In this document: positions 58,774 to 64,000 of the stretch, one piece after another
Position numbering within the stretch: the first letter of the stretch is position 1
How the letters are laid out: the number at the start of each line of letters is the position of its first letter
Assembly: GCF_963966145.1 (NCBI RefSeq)
Contig: NC_091053.1
Location: forward strand, 2,976,001-3,040,000
Length of the DNA stretch: 64,000 bases
DNA from: Tenebrio molitor
Lineage: Eukaryota > Arthropoda > Insecta > Coleoptera > Tenebrionidae
Direction: 5' to 3'
The notes under the pieces: model-generated
What the model was told of the DNA's origin: nothing
The model's database searches: none
Seen by the model: only the letters and a program-made list of their open reading frames with translations
Position numbers and translations under genes: made by a program

Positions 58774-58870
58774 CGAAATCGTACTTTGACGAACCGAGAG
58801 ACAAATTGTCGTCGAGGCCGCTTTGCGGCCGAGACAAGACAACCTCGAGGTCGTCAAATTACGATGTTTC
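58774..58870. repeat. Fold-back repeat with GC-rich hairpin
   Basis: GAAATCGTACTTTGACGAACC (58774) pairs with GGTCGTCAAATTACGATGTTTC (58849). Inside, GGCCGC TTT GCGGCC (58816-58830) is a perfect hairpin flanked by GTCGAG... and ...CTCGAGG. Confidence 0.65.
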
Positions 58871-58874
58871 AGTT

Positions 58875-60250
58875 CCGTGTACTCATCCAGAGTTAAAAAA
58901 AATATTATAAATTGTGCAGTGTCGCATTTGAAACCTGAAAAATCGAAACGGCAATATGAAAAATGTTACACAGTGACTTTGAGACTGATGTAACAAGAAG
59001 AATGTGGAAACCGTGGCGGATAATGTTGTACTGGCTCACCTATTTATTGGAATTTATTTATTGTGGAAGGTAAATGTTAAGTTCTGTTATGCTAGGTTGT
59101 ATCATCTGCTCCTTTTTAGGTTATTTTAATCGTGGAAATATCAGGAGTCGTGCAAAGACACAAATAAACCAAAATGTCTGTTGATGACATTCAGGAAATG
59201 TTCCGAGATATTTCTCTTTTTGATCAGTGAAAAATTAACCTAATTCACATGTGTATTCAATTTCGCGGCCTGTTGTACGCACGCGAAGTGCTCATTTCGC
59301 GTACGGTTGCACACAAAAATGTTTCTACGCGTTAACACGAATTGTTGTATCCTGGGTTTCTATCTGTTCCCAAAGGTCGGCCAAAGATCAAGTTCCGATT
59401 AGAATCGAAATTTACCATTTAGTAAATCTGCGGGCCTATGTAAACACCCTTCGAACTGCTGCATTTGACCCTTTAAACGAGTCATATTATTGGGGTACAG
59501 TTTTAGGACTGTACTTAACTCTTAGACGTCCCGGGACTTAGCTTTATGGTGTTTGATCTCGATAAAAGAGAAATGACGTAATATAGCGAAGGGAATTTAT
59601 TTACGACGGAATGAACAGACTGCGTCGTCGTATCCGAAGAACAGTTACAAGTGTTAGCATTTCCGAAAAGGGTTATCGGAGTTTGTGCAGTGCTAGAGCG
59701 CATACAATATTCAGGAACTAGTTCGTAGAAAAGCTCTGGAAAAAAATTCGCTCTTAATTTATTCGCGACCTAAAAACGTAAAATTTATGTGCTATGAAGA
59801 CGTCGTTAAAATTTTTCAATTAGTACCAGAGTAGCGTGCTTTCGGTTCGTTGTGGCAACTTACATGGTGAAAAACGCTCGATGTTCAGCGCGATAACTGA
59901 AGCTCGTGTGAAACAACAATCCACATTAATGCCCCAACAGAAGTCGCGTTGTATATTACTCGTTTTTGATGGGTTTTTTCCCGTAATCTCTTCGACTGTC
60001 AGTATCAGAAGTCGATAAACGCGCCTGTTGATCTGACAGTCGTGGATGATTAGTAAGAAACGGAGAGAAATATGTTATGTGATATTTTCCCACAAGTCCT
60101 AGTGTCCTGCACAATGAGATGCTTTTCAGTCGTTGCACTCTTGCAAGATTAAGGATTAACCGGAGTCTCAGTCGTCCTGTGGTGAAAATCGATTCGGTCT
60201 TTCTCGAGTCAGGACGCAGGTGAAGTTATCCCGTATACATTAGCACATTA
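58875..60250. other. No gene seen
   Basis: Moderate-GC unique sequence; frames up to 96 codons (59251-59541) without recognised motifs. Confidence 0.4.
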
Positions 60251-60435
60251 ATGCAACGTGAGCAGATAAAGCTGTACGTAGCCGGCAGCAGGGACCGGGC
60301 TCAGCTTATCGGGCCTATTATCAGTTTACCGGGAGATGGTGCTCCGGAAGGATATCATTATCAGCTATACAAACCAGTGTATTCAGATCGGCGCCATCCA
60401 GATAGACCTCTATTAGGAAAATTCGACGGTGTATA
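60251..60435 (+). other. Candidate coding exon, unassigned
   Basis: A frame opening near an AG at 60264 (CGTGAGCAG|ATAAAGC) reads IKLYVAGSRDRAQLIGPIIS, then LPGDGAPEGYHYQLYKPVYS and DRRHPDRPLLGKFDG, with possible donors at 60429-60430 (GACG|GTGTAT) and after ATACAAAG (60442). The stretch is near 50% GC in AT-rich surroundings and its composition (Gly/Pro/Tyr/Arg) is protein-like. The frame beyond 60440 is less convincing. I do not recognise the protein. It could be a nested gene inside the CELF intron. Confidence 0.28.
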
Positions 60436-60509
60436 CAAAGGTTTCCTATTTTTGAGGACGATCTCGAATTTCGGGCTTTGCTTAATTTTCCCCGGAGAAG
60501 GGTTTTAAT

Positions 60510-61400
60510 GGCGTCATGTCTAAATGTTTGTCGACATAAATTGGAACAATCTCGCAGATTTTAACGTCGCGGATGAACTTTAACCTCTTTTGAAGATTCA
60601 ACAACGAGGTCTAGATTGTCTGCGTTGGGAATTTTTACGGGCGCATTTCGGAGAAACCTCAAAATCTGCAGAACCATAAAACCGAAATCTATGACCGATA
60701 TCTTTTTTAAATGTTCTTGTTAAGACAGTTGTGTACCACGGCCTTAAATTCTGAAGCAGCCATGCAATAAATAGCTTTGTCTTTTGTTAACTGAAACGAC
60801 TCAAAACGTATGTCAATAAAAATGGTTTTTTTGTAATTTATAATTTCGTTTTCAGTAATTTTAAAATGCGTAGATAAGGATTTAGGTAATAAAAATAATA
60901 AATGGTAAAACCAATAGCGAACACGTTTTTTTTTTTTAATCAGTGTAGTTATTTTTTGTTATTTCACGAAGTTTGACAATTCTCTTTAATGTTCGCCGAA
61001 AATGATAAAGAAACAAGCTTTTGGCGTCTTATACTCGTACTTCAGTGAATGTGCAACAGTTTTAAAGAAATACGTGAATTCAGTGATCTTTAAAAATAAA
61101 TTGTTAATTTGAGTAGCCCAAGTAATCTAAATCGACCCATTTTTTTTCTTTCTGGATAAATTTAACAAAACCCTTAATAACTGTTTATTAAACATTATGT
61201 TTCTCAAAAGTTCCTATTTGTATCATTTATATTTCCGTAGGTATTTATTAATATGTATTCCTTTTCCAGTTCAATTCTAGCTCATAATTAAATTTAATAT
61301 CTGATGTAAATAACGTAAGTTATTTAGTTAGTAACAATAAGAATTTTGTTTATTACTTCGAAATTCGTTAGCAGTGATCGGGACATCATCATAATCATAG
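60510..61400. other. No gene seen
   Basis: AT-rich unique sequence. Confidence 0.45.
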
Positions 61401-61403
61401 ATA

Positions 61404-62289
61404 TGCAGAGTGTCTATAAAAGAATGTGGGATCCTAGTAGGCGTTGAAAGTTTGCCGACTTTTTCACCAGAAATCGAATAATGTTAGTATGATCTACGAT
61501 ATGCAACCCTTAAAATACCGTGCGATCGATAAAAAAGTCGAGAAGGCCGTGATTAAGACGCTCCAGTTGGCAACACGTGAAAAATTTAATTCAAATATCA
61601 TTACAATAGTAATTGTCATTATATGCAGGTGTCCCAAAAAAAAAAACGAGTCTATAAGTCTCTTATTTATTGCAGGATTTTAATTATTTATACACCATAT
61701 TAAATGGTTATGAATAGGCTACAAAAAGGCCTAATAAATTCCCGTATAGCCCTAAGGGCTTCAAGATTAAACTCTCAAAAAATTTTTTTTAATGGGAACA
61801 CATAATTTTTTTTTTGTAATTCTAATAGAGATTTTTATTCTGAAAACAACAATGTATCATAAGTATACACTTACATACCAAAAATATAAAAAAAAAATTG
61901 TAAAAAACGCTACAATCGTCTATACTCCATTTTGCGCTAATCATTGGCCGCATATCTGCGCCATCCCATATGTTATTAGATTTGAAAACGGCGAATGGTC
62001 CTATTCGACACCTTGAGACCATTGAAGACCATTTTAGCAATTACTTCTAAAATATTTGCGAGGTTATAAAATTATGGTGATTTTCCGGAAATTATCTAGC
62101 TTTGGAAAAAGCTTTTTTAAGAATAAGCAGGCCAACAAAGCAGGACTTCGAAAGCGGAAATGAGGTTAAGTGGACTTTGTGTTGACAACTTGTGAATATT
62201 TGACAGTTGCGATTAGTATTTAATGAATTTAAACCAGGCGGCAAATTCCAGAGCCATCTGCGATCCTACATTCTTTTATAGACAGTATC
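61404..62289. mobile_element. TIR element with mariner-like features
   Basis: The left end after TA (61402-61403) reads TGCAGAGTGTCTATAAAAGA, the right end TTCTTTTATAGACAGTATC before TA (62290-62291). Inverted similarity extends ~45 bp through GAATGTGGGATCC / CGATCCTACATTC and TTGCCG. Inside, AACGGCGAATGGTCCTATTC (about 61989) matches the helix-turn-helix region of the remnant at 44930, so it may be a deleted relative of that mariner-like family. No intact ORF. Confidence 0.65.
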
Positions 62290-62299
62290 TACAATAGTC

Positions 62300-63619
62300 T
62301 TTGTTTTTTATTCATACAAATATTGATTAGTTGAAAACCACATACCTATTGATTTTACACTAAACTTACATTGTATTAATTGTACACTTAACTAAACGTC
62401 GTCACTTTTTTAAACTGAGCTCGTTTTAACTAAATCGCACACGCTATTGCTATATTAGGTTCTATAACAATAACAAATTACCAGCTTATATCAAATTCTA
62501 AATTTAAACAAAGTATGTAAGAATATAAAAGCGTCATTAATATACCTATCCTCAAAGGTAATCATGTGCCCATGCAAGATAGACGTGATTAGAACCATGA
62601 AGTCTTACTTTGTTAGAATGGATTTTTCTGCATATGTCAAGGATAGTAGAACTCTCTTTGAAGTTGTATCTTTCTCAACAAATTCTTTTTGATGGTAGAT
62701 TCGAATATGTATTATATAAGCTTTAGGCTTTGTAATAATTTACATATTTCTTTATTATTTAAATGGCAATTTTTTTATTAGTAACTATAGAAACGATTAG
62801 CTAATTCGTAATATTGCTTTTGTAAACAAAAACAGAGAACTGAAGCTTGTACAGTCCATTTTTTTAAATTATAATCCGATGAGCTTACTCCGAATCAAGA
62901 AATCGACATGACCTGCGTCTGCTTTCGACATCTGACAGCAATGCATGGTGCTACCAATATTTGAAAATTTATATTGGCATCTTGAGACAAATGTCATTAC
63001 AGTTTTTGTGATTTTGAGTTGTGTTCTTTCGTGCTTTCATGATTTTTCTGCAAATTCATTCCTCTGTTTTTTTTTGTTTTTCAAAAAACAGTTCTTTTCA
63101 GAACGCTTTTGATAACTATTTATCAACTAATAGGTAAAACATATTAAAAGTTATTGAAAACAACCAGATTTGGACTCTTTCTTTCTTCCTAGATTTTGTT
63201 TCGGCAATGCCCCGTGAGGTCAATGCCCTTCTTACACGCTAATGAGAAATTTGTTAATGTATTTTACACGGGAACGAGATAATAAAGGTCCGCTTCTGCC
63301 AGTGGCTGCTGTTCAAGAAAGAGTTGCTTTTCCTTGGCATCATTTCAAGCAAAATTAAACAAAATAATCACAAATGTAGTTAAAACCTAACCTAAAAATT
63401 TGACGTCGCTAATGAAATAAACGTACAACTCGCGTCTTGCTCTGATCGCACATGTCAAAGCGAGATGCATAATGGGACGGACTTAATAAAATACGTACAA
63501 GAATCCAAGAGCTTGTTTTACATTATTAGTATTACATTATGTTAGAAAGAGCAAGCAATGTAACAGTTGCTTTGCTTATTAATTGATCCATCAGACTATA
63601 ATTAAAAAATTGACTTTAG
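62300..63619. other. No gene seen around the diverged repeat
   Basis: AT-rich unique sequence apart from 62594-62745. Confidence 0.4.
62594..62745. repeat. Diverged repeat, copy 1
   Basis: Resembles 63620-63800 in direct orientation: TTACTTTGTTAGAATGGATTTT, GATAGTAGAACTCTCTTTGAAG, GGTAGATTCGAA and ATAAGCTTTAGGC. Non-coding. Confidence 0.6.
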
Positions 63620-63800
63620 ATGTAAAATCAAGAAGTTTTACTTTGCTAGAATGGATTTTGCTTCATATAAAGAATAGTAAAACTATCTTTGAAATTGTTT
63701 CTTTCTCGCCAATAATTCAAGCGATATACGAGTACTGAATACTGAAAGAATTTGTGCCGGTAGATTCGAAAATTATAAAAGCTTTAAGCCTTTTAATAGT
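63620..63800. repeat. Diverged repeat, copy 2
   Basis: Partner of 62594-62745: TTACTTTGCTAGAATGGATTTT, GAATAGTAAAACTATCTTTGAA, GGTAGATTCGAA and AAAAGCTTTAAGCC, about 1.03 kb apart. Includes a ~35-bp extra segment. Old local duplication or two copies of an unknown repeat. Confidence 0.6.
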
Positions 63801-64000
63801 AGATTTCTTTTAACAAACAATTAGCACTTTGTTATAATTTACTAAAATAAACGTCCTCGTAGTACTTTCAAAAATGAAACCTTATTCATCTTGTTCATTT
63901 TTTCTTTTTGTTTTTTTTTCCATTTTGTTGCTGAAACACAATTCCAGCACTAAAATATTTTATTGAAAATACCCTAACTCCAATAAGGGGAGAATGTCAA
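63801..64000. other. No gene seen
   Basis: AT-rich; T-runs only. Confidence 0.45.

Larger units (their letters stand above)
12136..64000 (+). other. Presumed giant intron following the CELF-type exon
   Basis: This is inferred, not seen directly. The donor at 12136 opens an intron and no exon encoding the RNP1 half of RRM1 was recognised up to the window end. CELF/Bruno-3 genes of insects are known for very long introns. The interval is filled with the transposons listed separately. Other genes could be nested in it. Confidence 0.5.

Overview
The window is animal nuclear DNA, almost certainly from an insect. It is AT-rich, has one recognisable spliced protein-coding exon, and is crowded with short inverted-repeat transposons, a tRNA-derived SINE of insect type, two kinds of non-LTR retrotransposon and several decayed transposases of the Tc1/mariner group. 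A beetle is my guess from the repeat style, but nothing in the window proves the order.

Host gene content is sparse. The clear piece is the first coding exon of a Bruno/CELF-type RNA-binding protein on the + strand (11940-12135). It encodes the first half of RRM1 and ends at a GT donor. The matching second half of RRM1 was not found downstream, so about 52 kb after 12135 is probably the start of a very long intron. A GC-rich block with initiator-like sequence and a strong donor (15582-15888) may be an alternative 5' exon of the same or another + strand gene. A candidate exon at 60251-60435 and a short minus-strand ORF at 57150-57431 are unassigned.

Layout: 1-3.1 kb holds unique sequence, a fold-back repeat and repeat family C. 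3113-6944 is a Tc1/mariner-like element whose middle has been replaced by nine tandem copies of a ~325-bp unit; 12388-13534 is a relative without the array, inverted. 8.6-9.3 kb is repeat family B. 10.7-11.2 kb and 44.9-45.5 kb are two copies of another mariner-like element with helix-turn-helix remnants. 16.8-18.3 kb holds fold-back repeats. 18766-21148 is a decayed reverse transcriptase with a restriction-like endonuclease, and a 78-bp piece of it recurs at 26589. 23.3-31.5 kb holds MITEs, a SINE and a remnant resembling Crypton-type tyrosine-recombinase elements (29172-29675, minus). 32870-34502 (minus) is an intact-looking ORF1-only LINE insertion bounded by 16-bp target-site duplications. 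34.8-41.2 kb is a dense MITE cluster. 47.1-47.4 kb is rich in TAAT and ATCGAT motifs and may be regulatory. 48.6-53.2 kb holds a transposase remnant, a fold-back element and a MITE nested in another MITE. 61404-62289 is a further TIR element.

The most unusual items are the transposon carrying its own satellite-like array, the ORF1-only LINE, and a scattered group of fold-back repeats whose loops share a CTCGC...CTCGT motif. All identifications come from reading the sequence; no database search was made.
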